64,000 nt of DNA from NCBI RefSeq assembly GCF_000720485.1, contig NZ_JOAX01000008.1, forward strand, positions 62,001 through 126,000. Reading direction: 5' to 3'. This DNA comes from Streptomyces ochraceiscleroticus (lineage in GTDB: Bacteria > Actinomycetota > Actinomycetes > Streptomycetales > Streptomycetaceae). The translations under genes were made by a program, and so were the position numbers. How positions within the stretch are numbered: position 1 is the first letter of the stretch; each line of letters starts with the position of its first letter. Shown here piece by piece: positions 34,399-42,449 of this stretch. The notes beneath the pieces are model-generated. The model searched no databases. It saw nothing but the letters and a program-made list of their open reading frames with translations, and was not told where the DNA came from.

Positions 34399-34410
34399 GT
34401 AATCGATTAC
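34399..34410. promoter_or_regulatory. LacI-type operator O2 for the rbs operon
   Basis: A second GTAATCGATTAC, identical to O1. Centre-to-centre distance is 32 bp, about three helical turns, so both dimers would sit on the same DNA face. It ends 38 bp before the rbsR start codon. Confidence 0.85.
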
Positions 34411-34448
34411 ACGCGACCAGCGCACCGGAGCGGGAGGGCGAGGACGCC

Positions 34449-35648
34449 ATGGCGAACATCAAGGACGTGGCCGAGCGGGCCGGCGTCTCCGTGGCCACCG
34501 TCTCGCGCGTACTCAACGGTCACTCGCCCGTCGCGGCCACCCGCGACCGCGTGCTCGCCGCCGTCGCCGAGCTCGGCTACCGGCCCAATAGTGTCGCCCG
34601 CGCCCTGCGCACCGCCCGCACCGGCGCGCTCGGCCTGCTCATCGGCGACCTCACCAACCCGTTCTTCACCGAACTCGCCGACGCCGTGGAGGACGAGGCC
34701 CGCAGCCTCGGCTACAGCCTGGTCATCGGCAACGCGGGCGAGAGCCCGCAGCAGCAGGACGACCACATCCGCACGCTCATCGACCGGCGGATCGACGGCC
34801 TGCTGGTCAGCTCGGCCGGCACCGGTTCGCCCGTACTGCGCGAGACCGCCGCGGCCGGTACCCCGCTGGTCCTGCTGGACCGCGCCGTCGACGGGCTCGA
34901 CGTGCCGTGCGTACGGGCCGACGGCCGGGCGGCGCTCGCCGATCTCGCCGCGCACTTCGCCGCGCTCGGCCGCCGCCGCCCCGCGATCATCGTCGCGCCG
35001 GCCGGCACCCGCACCGGCGCCGACCGGCTGCGGTTCTTCCGGGAGGCGCTGCGCCCGTACGGCATCGAGCTGCCCGACGAGCGGGTCGGCGCCACGCCCG
35101 ACCTCCAGCCCACCGGCGGCCGCCGGGTCATGCGCGGCTTCCTGGACCTCCCCGAGCCGCCGGACGCGGTGCTCGCCACGGACAACCTGATGGCGCTCGG
35201 TGCGATGGACGAGATCCGGGCGCGCGGCCTGCGCGTACCGGACGACCTGGCGCTGGTGGTCTACGACGACGTGCCGTGGTTCCGGCACACCGACCCGCCG
35301 CTGACCGCCATCGCGCAGCCCACCCGCGAGCTGGGCCGGGCCGCCGTGCACACCCTGCTGGAGCGGATCGAGGGCAGGCCGGCCGAGTCCGTTCTGCTCC
35401 CCGCCCGCCTCGTACCGCGCCGCTCCTGCGGCGAACCGGTACCGGAGCACGCGCCCCACACGCCGGAGCCGGCCGACGAAGCCCGTGCGCCGGTACGGGA
35501 GCACGCCCCCCACGCGCCGGTACCGACGGACGCCCCCCGCACCACCGACGGCAGCAACGGCAGCGACACAGACACCAACACCAACACCAACACCAACAGC
35601 GACACCGAGAGCGACACCGACACCCACAACGAGAGGGGCAGCGCATGA
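34449..35648 (+). CDS. rbsR: LacI-family ribose operon regulator RbsR, with a long low-complexity tail
   Basis: A 399-residue regulator. The HTH is in NIKDVAERAGVSVATVSRVLN (residues 3-23), the hinge is PNSVARALRT, and the periplasmic-binding-like core has GLLIGDLTNPFFTELA and DAVLATDNLMALGAM. The normal LacI body ends near residue 328. The remaining ~71 residues are a Pro/His/Ala-rich section with two EHAPHxP repeats, then an acidic Thr/Asn/Asp repeat. Being the first gene behind two operators, it is probably autoregulated. ATGA overlap couples it to rbsA. Confidence 0.92.
   Translation: MANIKDVAERAGVSVATVSRVLNGHSPVAATRDRVLAAVAELGYRPNSVARALRTARTGALGLLIGDLTNPFFTELADAVEDEARSLGYSLVIGNAGESPQQQDDHIRTLIDRRIDGLLVSSAGTGSPVLRETAAAGTPLVLLDRAVDGLDVPCVRADGRAALADLAAHFAALGRRRPAIIVAPAGTRTGADRLRFFREALRPYGIELPDERVGATPDLQPTGGRRVMRGFLDLPEPPDAVLATDNLMALGAMDEIRARGLRVPDDLALVVYDDVPWFRHTDPPLTAIAQPTRELGRAAVHTLLERIEGRPAESVLLPARLVPRRSCGEPVPEHAPHTPEPADEARAPVREHAPHAPVPTDAPRTTDGSNGSDTDTNTNTNTNSDTESDTDTHNERGSA
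35574..35597 (+). repeat. (ACCAAC)4 microsatellite inside rbsR
   Basis: Four perfect hexamer units encode alternating Thr-Asn within the acidic tail of RbsR. Being a multiple of 3, unit changes would lengthen or shorten the tail without a frameshift. Confidence 0.9.
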
Positions 35649-37258
35649 CCGGCGTCAACGACGACGTACCGGGCGGCCGCGAACTGCTGCGCGTGGAGGG
35701 GGTGACGAAGTCGTTCCCCGGTGTGCGCGCCCTGGACGGCGTGGACATGAGCCTGCGCGCCGGCGAGGTCCACGTACTCCTCGGCGAGAACGGCGCGGGC
35801 AAGAGCACCCTGATCAAGATGCTCTCCGGCGCGCACCGCCCCGACGACGGCCGCATCCTGGCCGACGGCGGACAGGACGGCTCGCACGACGGCCTGCACG
35901 AGGTGCACATCCGCTCCGCGCAGGACGCCGAACGGCTCGGCATCGCCACCATCTACCAGGAGTTCAACCTCGTTCCCGGCCTCACCGTCGCCGAGAACAT
36001 CTTCCTGGGGCGGCAGCCGCTTACCGCGCTCGGCCTGGTCGACAAGAAGGCCATGCGGGCGCGCGCTGCCGAGCTGCTCGAGCGCGTACGGCTGGACGTC
36101 TCGCCGAACACGCCCGTCGCCGAACTGGGCATCGCCCGGCTCCAAATGGTCGAGATCGCCAAGGCGCTGAGTCTTGAAGCGCGAATACTGATCATGGATG
36201 AGCCCACAGCCGTTCTCACCTCCGAGGAGGTGGACACGCTCTTCGGGCTCGTCCGCGAGCTGCGCGAGTCCGGCGTCGGCATCATCTTCATCACCCACCA
36301 CCTGGAGGAGATCGGCGCGCTCGGCGACCGGGTCACCGTGCTGCGCGACGGCCGGTCCGTCGACGAGGTGCCCGCGTCCACCGACGAGGACGAGCTGATC
36401 CGCCTGATGGTCGGCCGGGACATCGCCGAGCAGTACCCGCGGCAGCGCCCCGAGGAGCCGGGCGCGCCCCTGCTGCGGGTGCGCGGGCTCACCCGTAACG
36501 GGCCCAAGGGCCTGCCGGTGTTCCAGGACGTCGGCTTCGAGGTGCGGGCCGGGGAGGTCGTCGGCCTCGCGGGGTTGGTGGGCGCGGGCCGTACCGAGGT
36601 CGCCCGGGCGATCTTCGGCGTGGACGCGTACGACGCCGGCGCGGTCGAGATCGACGGTACGGAACTGGCCCGCGGTGACGTGCGTGCCGCCATGCGTGCC
36701 GGGCTCGGGCTGGTACCCGAGGACCGCAAGGGCCAGGGGCTGGTACTGGACGCCTCGCTGCAGGACAACCTCACCCTCGCGCGGCTGGACCGGGACACCC
36801 GCGGCGGCCTGGTGGACCGCGGCGCGCAGCGGCGCGAAGCGGCCCGGGTGGCGGGACAGCTGAAGGTACGGATGAGCGGGCTCGGGCAGAGCGCCCGCAC
36901 CCTCTCCGGCGGCAACCAGCAGAAGATCGTCATCGGCAAGTGGCTGCTGACCGACACCCGGCTGCTGATCCTCGACGAGCCGACGCGCGGCATCGACGTC
37001 GGCGCGAAGGTCGAGATCTACCAGCTCATCAACGAACTGACGGCGGCCGGCAAGGCGGTCCTGATGATCTCCAGCGACCTGCCCGAGGTGCTCGGCATGA
37101 GCGACCGGGTGCTGGTGATGTCGCAGGGCCGGCTGGCCGGCGAACTGCCGGCGGCCGAGGCCACCCAGGACGCGGTGATGGAGCTGGCGCTCCAGGCAGC
37201 GCCGGACGACACGACGAACCATGACGAGAGCGCGATGGAGGGCTCCGATGTCCGCTGA
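35645..37258 (+). CDS. rbsA: ribose ABC importer ATP-binding protein RbsA
   Basis: A 537-residue double-cassette ATPase that powers ribose import at the inner face of the membrane. In cassette 1, Walker A is LLGENGAGKSTLIKML and Walker B is ILIMDEPTAVLT. In cassette 2 a degenerate P-loop GLVGAGRTEVARAIFG precedes signature LSGGNQQKIVIGKWLL and LLILDEPTRGIDVG. A weak second Walker A is normal for sugar-type RbsA/MglA. The ATG at 35645 overlaps the rbsR stop by 4 nt; the longer frame from 34907 is antisense-free shadow of rbsR. Confidence 0.94.
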   Translation: MTGVNDDVPGGRELLRVEGVTKSFPGVRALDGVDMSLRAGEVHVLLGENGAGKSTLIKMLSGAHRPDDGRILADGGQDGSHDGLHEVHIRSAQDAERLGIATIYQEFNLVPGLTVAENIFLGRQPLTALGLVDKKAMRARAAELLERVRLDVSPNTPVAELGIARLQMVEIAKALSLEARILIMDEPTAVLTSEEVDTLFGLVRELRESGVGIIFITHHLEEIGALGDRVTVLRDGRSVDEVPASTDEDELIRLMVGRDIAEQYPRQRPEEPGAPLLRVRGLTRNGPKGLPVFQDVGFEVRAGEVVGLAGLVGAGRTEVARAIFGVDAYDAGAVEIDGTELARGDVRAAMRAGLGLVPEDRKGQGLVLDASLQDNLTLARLDRDTRGGLVDRGAQRREAARVAGQLKVRMSGLGQSARTLSGGNQQKIVIGKWLLTDTRLLILDEPTRGIDVGAKVEIYQLINELTAAGKAVLMISSDLPEVLGMSDRVLVMSQGRLAGELPAAEATQDAVMELALQAAPDDTTNHDESAMEGSDVR

Positions 37259-38255
37259 GGTGAAGACGGGAGCCGCCGCCGAGGCGGTGGGTGAGGCACC
37301 GGACCGGGACGGCTTCGGGCCGTGGTTCTCCCGCGCGGTGCTGCGGAACGGGCCGCTGGGCGGCCTGATCGCGCTGGTCGTGGTGATGGCGGTGCTGTCC
37401 AGGGACTTCCTGAACGGGCAGAACCTCCTCAACGTCGGCGTACAGGCGTCGGTCACCGCGATCCTGGCCTTCGGCGTCACCTTCGTGATCGTCTCGGCCG
37501 GCATCGACCTTTCCGTCGGCTCGGTCGCGGCCCTCTCGGCGACGGTCGTCGCCTGGGCGGCCTCGAACGAGGGCCTGCCGGTCGTCGTCGCCGTACTGCT
37601 CGGCCTGGCGGTCGGCGCGGCCGCGGGCCTGCTCTCCGGCGCGCTCGTCGCGTACGGCAAGCTGCCCGCCTTCATCGCCACGCTCGCGATGCTCTCCGTC
37701 GGCCGCGGCCTCGCGCTGGTGATATCCGGCGGCTCGCCGATCGCGTTCCCCGCCTCGATCAGCAAGCTCGGTGACACGCTCGGCGGCTGGCTGCCGGTGC
37801 CCGTCCTCGTCATGATCGTGATGGGGCTGATCGCGGCACTGATACTGGCCCGTACCTACACCGGCCGCGCGATGTTCGCCATCGGCGGCAACGAAGAGGC
37901 GGCGCGGCTCTCCGGCATCCACGTCAAGCGCCGCAAGCTCGTCATCTACGCGCTGTCCGGGCTGTTCGCCGCCGTCGCGGGCATCGTCCTCGCGGCCCGG
38001 CTCACCTCCGCCCAGCCGCAGGCCGCCACCGGTTACGAACTGGACGCCATCGCGGCCGTCGTCATCGGCGGCGCCAGCCTCTCCGGCGGCTCCGGCAAGG
38101 CGTCCGGCACGCTCATCGGCGCGCTGATCCTCGCGGTGCTGCGCAACGGCCTGAACCTGCTGAGCGTCTCCGCGTTCTGGCAGCAGGTGGCCACCGGCCT
38201 GGTCATCGCCCTCGCGGTCCTGCTGGACACGCTGCGGCGGCGGAGCGCGCGATGA
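37248..38255 (+). CDS. rbsC: ribose ABC importer permease RbsC
   Basis: A 335-residue integral membrane permease with about 8-10 TM helices: GLIALVVVMAVLSRDFL at the start, FGVTFVIVSAGIDLSVGSVAAL, the cytoplasmic coupling EEAARLSGIHVKRRKL, and IAAVVIGGASLSGGSGKASG. These are all typical of the BPD_transp_2 family. It forms a homodimer with RbsA and receives ribose from RbsB. The start overlaps rbsA by 11 nt, and the stop overlaps an upstream ATG of rbsB. Confidence 0.94.
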   Translation: MSAEVKTGAAAEAVGEAPDRDGFGPWFSRAVLRNGPLGGLIALVVVMAVLSRDFLNGQNLLNVGVQASVTAILAFGVTFVIVSAGIDLSVGSVAALSATVVAWAASNEGLPVVVAVLLGLAVGAAAGLLSGALVAYGKLPAFIATLAMLSVGRGLALVISGGSPIAFPASISKLGDTLGGWLPVPVLVMIVMGLIAALILARTYTGRAMFAIGGNEEAARLSGIHVKRRKLVIYALSGLFAAVAGIVLAARLTSAQPQAATGYELDAIAAVVIGGASLSGGSGKASGTLIGALILAVLRNGLNLLSVSAFWQQVATGLVIALAVLLDTLRRRSAR

Positions 38256-38281
38256 GGGGGCGCGCCGTGAGGGGAGTTGCG

Positions 38282-39202
38282 ATGAGCCGGCGCACGGGAG
38301 CGCTCGGAGTGGTGGGAGCCGTACTGGCCGCCGTCGCCCTCAGTGGCTGCGACCGTGGCGGGAACACCGACCTGGGCCTCGCCCTGTCCACCATGAACAA
38401 CCCGTTCTTCGTGGGCATCAAGGAGGGCGCGCAGGCCGAGGCGGAGGCGCGCGGGCTGAAGATCAACATCACCGACGCGCAGAATGACCCCACCCAGCAG
38501 ATCAATCAGATGGAGACGTTCACCAGCCAGAACGTCAAGGCGGCGATCATCAACCCGGTCGACTCCGATGCCGCCGTACCGGCCGTCGGCGTCGCCAACC
38601 GGGCGGACGTCCCCGTCATCGCCATCGACCGTGGCGTCAACGGCGGGAAGGTCGGCTCGACCATCGCCTCCGACAACGTCGCGGGCGGCCGCCTCGCCGC
38701 GAAGACGCTCGCCGAATCGCTCGGCGGCAAGGGCAAGGTGGCGTTCCTCGAAGGCCAGCCGGGCACCTCGGCGGCGCGCGAGCGCGGCCAGGGCTTCGAG
38801 GAGGGGATCAAGAAGTACCCCGGTATCCAGGTCGTCGCGCGGCAGCCCGCCGACTTCGACCGGACCAAGGGCATGGACGTGATGTCCAATATGCTCCAGG
38901 CGCACCGGGACATCGACGGGGTCTTCGCCGCCAACGACGAGATGGCACTGGGCGCTTCCAAGGCGCTCGGCGCCCGGTCGGGGAGGTCGGTGAAGGTGGT
39001 CGCCTTCGACGGCACGCCGGACGGCATCAAGGCCGTACGCGGTGGCACCCTGACGGCGACCGTCGCCCAGCAGCCCGAGCTGCTCGGCAAGCAGGCCGTG
39101 GACTGGGCGCTCAAGGCGTCGCAGCACAAGCCGCTGCCGAAGCAGATCAAGGTGCCGGTGGTGCTCGTGACGAAGAAGAACGCAGCGCGATTCGGGGACT
39201 GA
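38282..39202 (+). CDS. rbsB: ribose-binding lipoprotein RbsB
   Basis: The substrate-binding component, membrane-anchored outside the cell. The signal sequence TGALGVVGAVLAAVALSGC ends in an LSGC lipobox. The mature domain is a type-1 periplasmic-binding fold: LALSTMNNPFFVGIKEGAQ, INPVDSDAAVPAVGVAN, FLEGQPGTSAARERGQGF and VFAANDEMALGASKAL. ATG 38282 has GAGGGGAG 5 nt upstream. ATG 38252 overlaps the rbsC stop but has no RBS and would add ten basic residues. The mature length, ~285, is normal. Confidence 0.93.
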   Translation: MSRRTGALGVVGAVLAAVALSGCDRGGNTDLGLALSTMNNPFFVGIKEGAQAEAEARGLKINITDAQNDPTQQINQMETFTSQNVKAAIINPVDSDAAVPAVGVANRADVPVIAIDRGVNGGKVGSTIASDNVAGGRLAAKTLAESLGGKGKVAFLEGQPGTSAARERGQGFEEGIKKYPGIQVVARQPADFDRTKGMDVMSNMLQAHRDIDGVFAANDEMALGASKALGARSGRSVKVVAFDGTPDGIKAVRGGTLTATVAQQPELLGKQAVDWALKASQHKPLPKQIKVPVVLVTKKNAARFGD

Positions 39203-39226
39203 CCCCGGTCGCGGCAGTAACGACGA

Positions 39227-40159
39227 ATGGATACGGCGGACGTGGACGCGAACGACTACGACTACGACGTGCTGGTGGTGGGCTCGGCCAATGCCGACCT
39301 GACGGTCCGGGTGGACCGGCGGCCGGACGCGGGCGAGACCGTGCTCGGTACGGACCTGGTCGAGTCGGCGGGCGGCAAGGGGGCCAACCAGGCCGCCGCC
39401 GCTGCCCGGCTCGGCGGCCGGGTCGCACTGCTGGCGCGGATCGGCGGGGACGCGTACGGCGAGCTGCTGCTGAACGCCCAGCGCGCGGCCGGTACCGACG
39501 TACGGCACGTCATCGCCGACCCGGAGGCCCGCACCGGCACCGCGATGATCATCGTCGGCACGGACGGCGACAACAGCATCGTCGTCTCGCCCGGCGCCAA
39601 CGCGGCGCTCACCCCGAAGGACGTCGCCGCGGCCCGTGAAGTGATCGCGGGCGCCGCCGTGCTCTCCCTCCAGCTCGAGATCCCGATGGAGTCCGTGGAG
39701 GCCGCGGCCGCCGCGGCGCGCGAGGCCGGCACCCGGGTCGTCCTCAACCCCTCCCCGGCCCCCGAGGGCCTTGCCCCCGAACTGCTCGCCGCCGCCGACC
39801 CGCTGGTGGTCAACGAGCACGAGGCACGCCGGATCTCCGGCGCGGCGGACGGCGGCCCGGCGGAGTGGGCCCGCGCGCTGCGCGACCTGGGCGCGCGGTC
39901 GGTCGTCATCACCCTCGGCGGCGACGGCGCGTACGTCCTGGACGCGGACGGGGACGCGGCCGTACCGGGCGTGAAGGTCACGGCCGTGGACACCACGGGC
40001 GCGGGCGACGCCTTCACCGGCGCCCTCGCCACCCGCCTCGCCCGCGGCGAGACCCTGGCCACGGCCGCGCGCTACGCCGTACGCGTCGGCGCCGCCGCCG
40101 TCACCAAGCCTGGCGCCCAGCCCTCCTACCCGACGCCGGACGAACTCCCGGCAGGCTGA
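39227..40159 (+). CDS. rbsK: ribokinase RbsK
   Basis: Phosphorylates imported ribose to ribose 5-phosphate. It is a PfkB-family kinase of 310 residues. VVGSANADLTVRVDRRPDAG with the N-terminal substrate Asp, ESAGGKGANQAAAAARLGG (signature 1), and the anion hole/catalytic base DTTGAGDAFTGALA (signature 2, Asp in GAGD) are present. It has a short acidic leader (DTADVDANDYDYD). It is the last gene of rbsRACBK; only 10 bp separate it from the convergent cyclodeaminase gene. Confidence 0.95.
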   Translation: MDTADVDANDYDYDVLVVGSANADLTVRVDRRPDAGETVLGTDLVESAGGKGANQAAAAARLGGRVALLARIGGDAYGELLLNAQRAAGTDVRHVIADPEARTGTAMIIVGTDGDNSIVVSPGANAALTPKDVAAAREVIAGAAVLSLQLEIPMESVEAAAAAAREAGTRVVLNPSPAPEGLAPELLAAADPLVVNEHEARRISGAADGGPAEWARALRDLGARSVVITLGGDGAYVLDADGDAAVPGVKVTAVDTTGAGDAFTGALATRLARGETLATAARYAVRVGAAAVTKPGAQPSYPTPDELPAG

Positions 40160-40169
40160 GCCCGCCCGT

Positions 40170-41081
40170 TCAGGGCCGCTTCGCGGCAAGCTCGGCCGCC
40201 ACCGCCACCTCCGTACCGGCCAGGCCCACCGATGAGAAGAAAGTGATCTGGCCGGCGGAGGTGCGGCCCGGCGCGTCCCCCGCCAGCACGGCGCCGAGCT
40301 CGGCCGCGGCGGCCGGGTCGATCAGGTGGTCCGGGCCGTACGCCGCGGTCTGCGCACGGGAGTCCGTCACGAGCACGTCGGCGCGGCCGATCAGCTCCGG
40401 CGGGATCTCGTGCGCCGCGCGGTCCTTGGCGCCGAGGACCGATATGTGTGTGCCGGGCGCGATCCAGTCGGCCTCCAGCACGGGCGAGCGGCTGGAGGTC
40501 GCGGTGATCACGATGTCCTGGCCGCGCACCGCCGCCTCGGCCGTCGGGGCCGCCACCGCCTCGATGCCCAGCTCCTCGCGCACCCGCTCCGTGAACGCCC
40601 GCACCCGCTCCGGGCGGCGCGCGAAGACCGTCACCTCGCTCGGCTTCCGTACCTGCGCCAGCGCCCACAACTGGGCCCGCGCCTGGGTGCCCGCGCCGAT
40701 GATCCCCAGCCGGGCGGCGTCCGGCCGGGCCAGCGCGTCCACCGCCACCGCGCCGATCGCGCCCGTCCGCCGCGGCCCCAGCTCCTGACCGTGCACCACG
40801 GCGAGCAGCGCTCCCCGCGCGCTGTCCCAGACCGCGACCAACTGCTCGCCGCCGCGGGTGTCATAGGCCCGGAAGCCGTGCCGGGCGCCCCCGGCGTCGG
40901 CACCCGCCGTGAACACGAGATCGCGATCCCCCAGCGGTGCGGCCAGCCGGGCCGGCGCGGACAGCTCCTCACGATGATGGGCGAGCAACGCCCGGCGAAC
41001 CGCCGCCACGGCCGTCCCGGCGTCCAGCCGCGCCCGCACCTCCTCGTCCCCGATCAGCAGGGGCGCCGCGTGCCGCGTCAT
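40170..41081 (-). CDS. ornithine cyclodeaminase / mu-crystallin family protein
   Basis: A 303-residue NAD(P)-binding protein. The Rossmann segment RLGIIGAGTQARAQLWALAQ and the substrate-facing FRAYDTRGGEQLVAVW and LGAKDRAAHEIPPELIGRAD are family-typical. Members include ornithine and alanine/lysine cyclodeaminases and ketimine reductases; which reaction is catalysed is unclear. The ATG at 41081 overlaps the nitrilase-VanX fusion stop by 4 nt, so the two are co-translated. A longer frame was rejected. Confidence 0.87.
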   Translation of the reverse strand: MTRHAAPLLIGDEEVRARLDAGTAVAAVRRALLAHHREELSAPARLAAPLGDRDLVFTAGADAGGARHGFRAYDTRGGEQLVAVWDSARGALLAVVHGQELGPRRTGAIGAVAVDALARPDAARLGIIGAGTQARAQLWALAQVRKPSEVTVFARRPERVRAFTERVREELGIEAVAAPTAEAAVRGQDIVITATSSRSPVLEADWIAPGTHISVLGAKDRAAHEIPPELIGRADVLVTDSRAQTAAYGPDHLIDPAAAAELGAVLAGDAPGRTSAGQITFFSSVGLAGTEVAVAAELAAKRP

Positions 41082-42442
41082 GCGCTCAGCTCCTTCCGGC
41101 CGTACAGGCAGTGCTCCGCGCCGGTCATCAGTGCCCAGTACCGGTCGCCGTACGACCAGTGCCACCACTCCGTGGGGTAGTTGACCAGGCCCGCGCGGGC
41201 GAGGGCCGTGCTCAGGACGCGGCGGTTGGCGCGGGCCTCGGCGCTCAGCCCCGGCGCGTGCGTGAAGCAGGCACCGGCGCTCTCCTCCGGGCCGGCGTTG
41301 AGAGGTGAGCCCATGTCCATCTCCGCGCCGCCGGCCGTGACGAGCAGCAGGTCCACCGCGCCGCCCGCGCTGTGCGGGGCGATCTCCGGCGGCGACACAT
41401 ACTGGCTGGCGGCGTCCCGTATCCGCGCGGGCGGCCACTCCGGATGCGCGGCCCGCAGCTCGTCGGCATACTCCTCGAAGTACCGGCGCTGCAGGGCCGG
41501 CGGGCGGTACCCCTCCGCCAACTGCAGCCGAAGACCGTCGGGCAGCGCCTCCTGGGCGCGAAGCAGCCGCTCCACCAGGCCCTCCCGCAGATACGCGAAG
41601 GCACCCACCGGGTCCTCGCGGATCTCCGAGACCAGCAGCTCCGGCGCCGCAGTCCGTACGTCGAGCAGCGGCTCGCCGCACTCCACGACGGGCACGGCCG
41701 CCACCGCCGGGTCCGACATCAGCGTGATCCGCTCCCGCAGGTCGGCGAGGGCGAGCCCGGCCGTGTCGCCCGCGCCGGCGATCCGGCCCGCTTCCGGCGA
41801 CCACGCGCCGCTCAGCCCGCAGGCGGTGCCCGCGCTGCCGGGGCCCAGGCCGTTGGCCAGCACCACATGCAGGCCGTACTCCCTGGCGCCCTTGGCGTAC
41901 CCCGACGCCACCCGATCCGGATCGCTGTGGAACGCGCTCGCCAGGAAGATGCCGCAGCCGTCCGCCGAGGCCCGCTCCCACACCTCCGGGTGCGCGGTGT
42001 CGTAGCACGTGGCCAGGGCGATACGGAGGCCGCCGAGCGTGCACCTGCCGTCCGTCCGGCCCGGCGTGAAGACCGCCTTCTCCGGGCCGAACAGATGCCG
42101 CTTGTCGTAACGGGTCAGCAGGGCGCCGTCCGGGCCGTAGACGTACGACGTGAGGCTCAGTCCGCCGCCTGCCGCGGGCGCCGGGCAGTTGACCACCGCC
42201 GCGGTGCCGGTCGCCCGGCAGGCGGCCGCGACCGGCGCGAGGACCGGGTCGTCCGCGACGTACGCATACCGCCCCGGCGCGGCGGCTATCGCGTCCAGCT
42301 CGTACCCCGTCAGGGCCAGTTCGGCGAAGACGACGAGGCCGGCACCGCGGTCCCCGGCCTCCCGGACCAGCCCTGCCATCCGCGCCGCGTTGGCCTCGGC
42401 GGCCAGCGGAACGGGTACGAACTGCGCTGCTGCGACGATCAT
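41078..42442 (-). CDS. nitrilase-superfamily amidohydrolase fused to VanX-type D-Ala-D-Ala dipeptidase
   Basis: One uninterrupted frame of 454 residues encodes two enzymes. Residues 1-236 are a carbon-nitrogen hydrolase with the full Glu41 (VVFAELALTGYEL), Lys114 (RYDKRHLFG), Cys146 (ALATCYDTAHPEV) triad, ending AGLALADLRER. Residues 237-454 are an M15D dipeptidase: Arg313 (GYRPPALQ), zinc ligands His357 and Asp364 (PHSAGGAVD), catalytic Glu425 and zinc ligand His428 (EWWHWSYGDRYWA). Both active sites look complete. There is almost no linker. An internal Met242 could give a separate dipeptidase. No vanHA genes are near, so cell-wall D-Ala-D-Ala recycling is likelier than glycopeptide resistance. 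The downstream cyclodeaminase is coupled. Confidence 0.88.
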   Translation of the reverse strand: MIVAAAQFVPVPLAAEANAARMAGLVREAGDRGAGLVVFAELALTGYELDAIAAAPGRYAYVADDPVLAPVAAACRATGTAAVVNCPAPAAGGGLSLTSYVYGPDGALLTRYDKRHLFGPEKAVFTPGRTDGRCTLGGLRIALATCYDTAHPEVWERASADGCGIFLASAFHSDPDRVASGYAKGAREYGLHVVLANGLGPGSAGTACGLSGAWSPEAGRIAGAGDTAGLALADLRERITLMSDPAVAAVPVVECGEPLLDVRTAAPELLVSEIREDPVGAFAYLREGLVERLLRAQEALPDGLRLQLAEGYRPPALQRRYFEEYADELRAAHPEWPPARIRDAASQYVSPPEIAPHSAGGAVDLLLVTAGGAEMDMGSPLNAGPEESAGACFTHAPGLSAEARANRRVLSTALARAGLVNYPTEWWHWSYGDRYWALMTGAEHCLYGRKELSA

Positions 42443-42449
42443 TTGCCCA

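Noticed and set aside
34907..37258. Very long frame including the second half of rbsR and all of rbsA
   Set aside because: The first 240 residues are Arg/His-rich out-of-frame rbsR. RbsA begins at 35645.
41078..42442. VanX half as part of a glycopeptide-resistance cluster
   Set aside because: No vanH, vanA-type ligase, vanRS or other van genes are adjacent.
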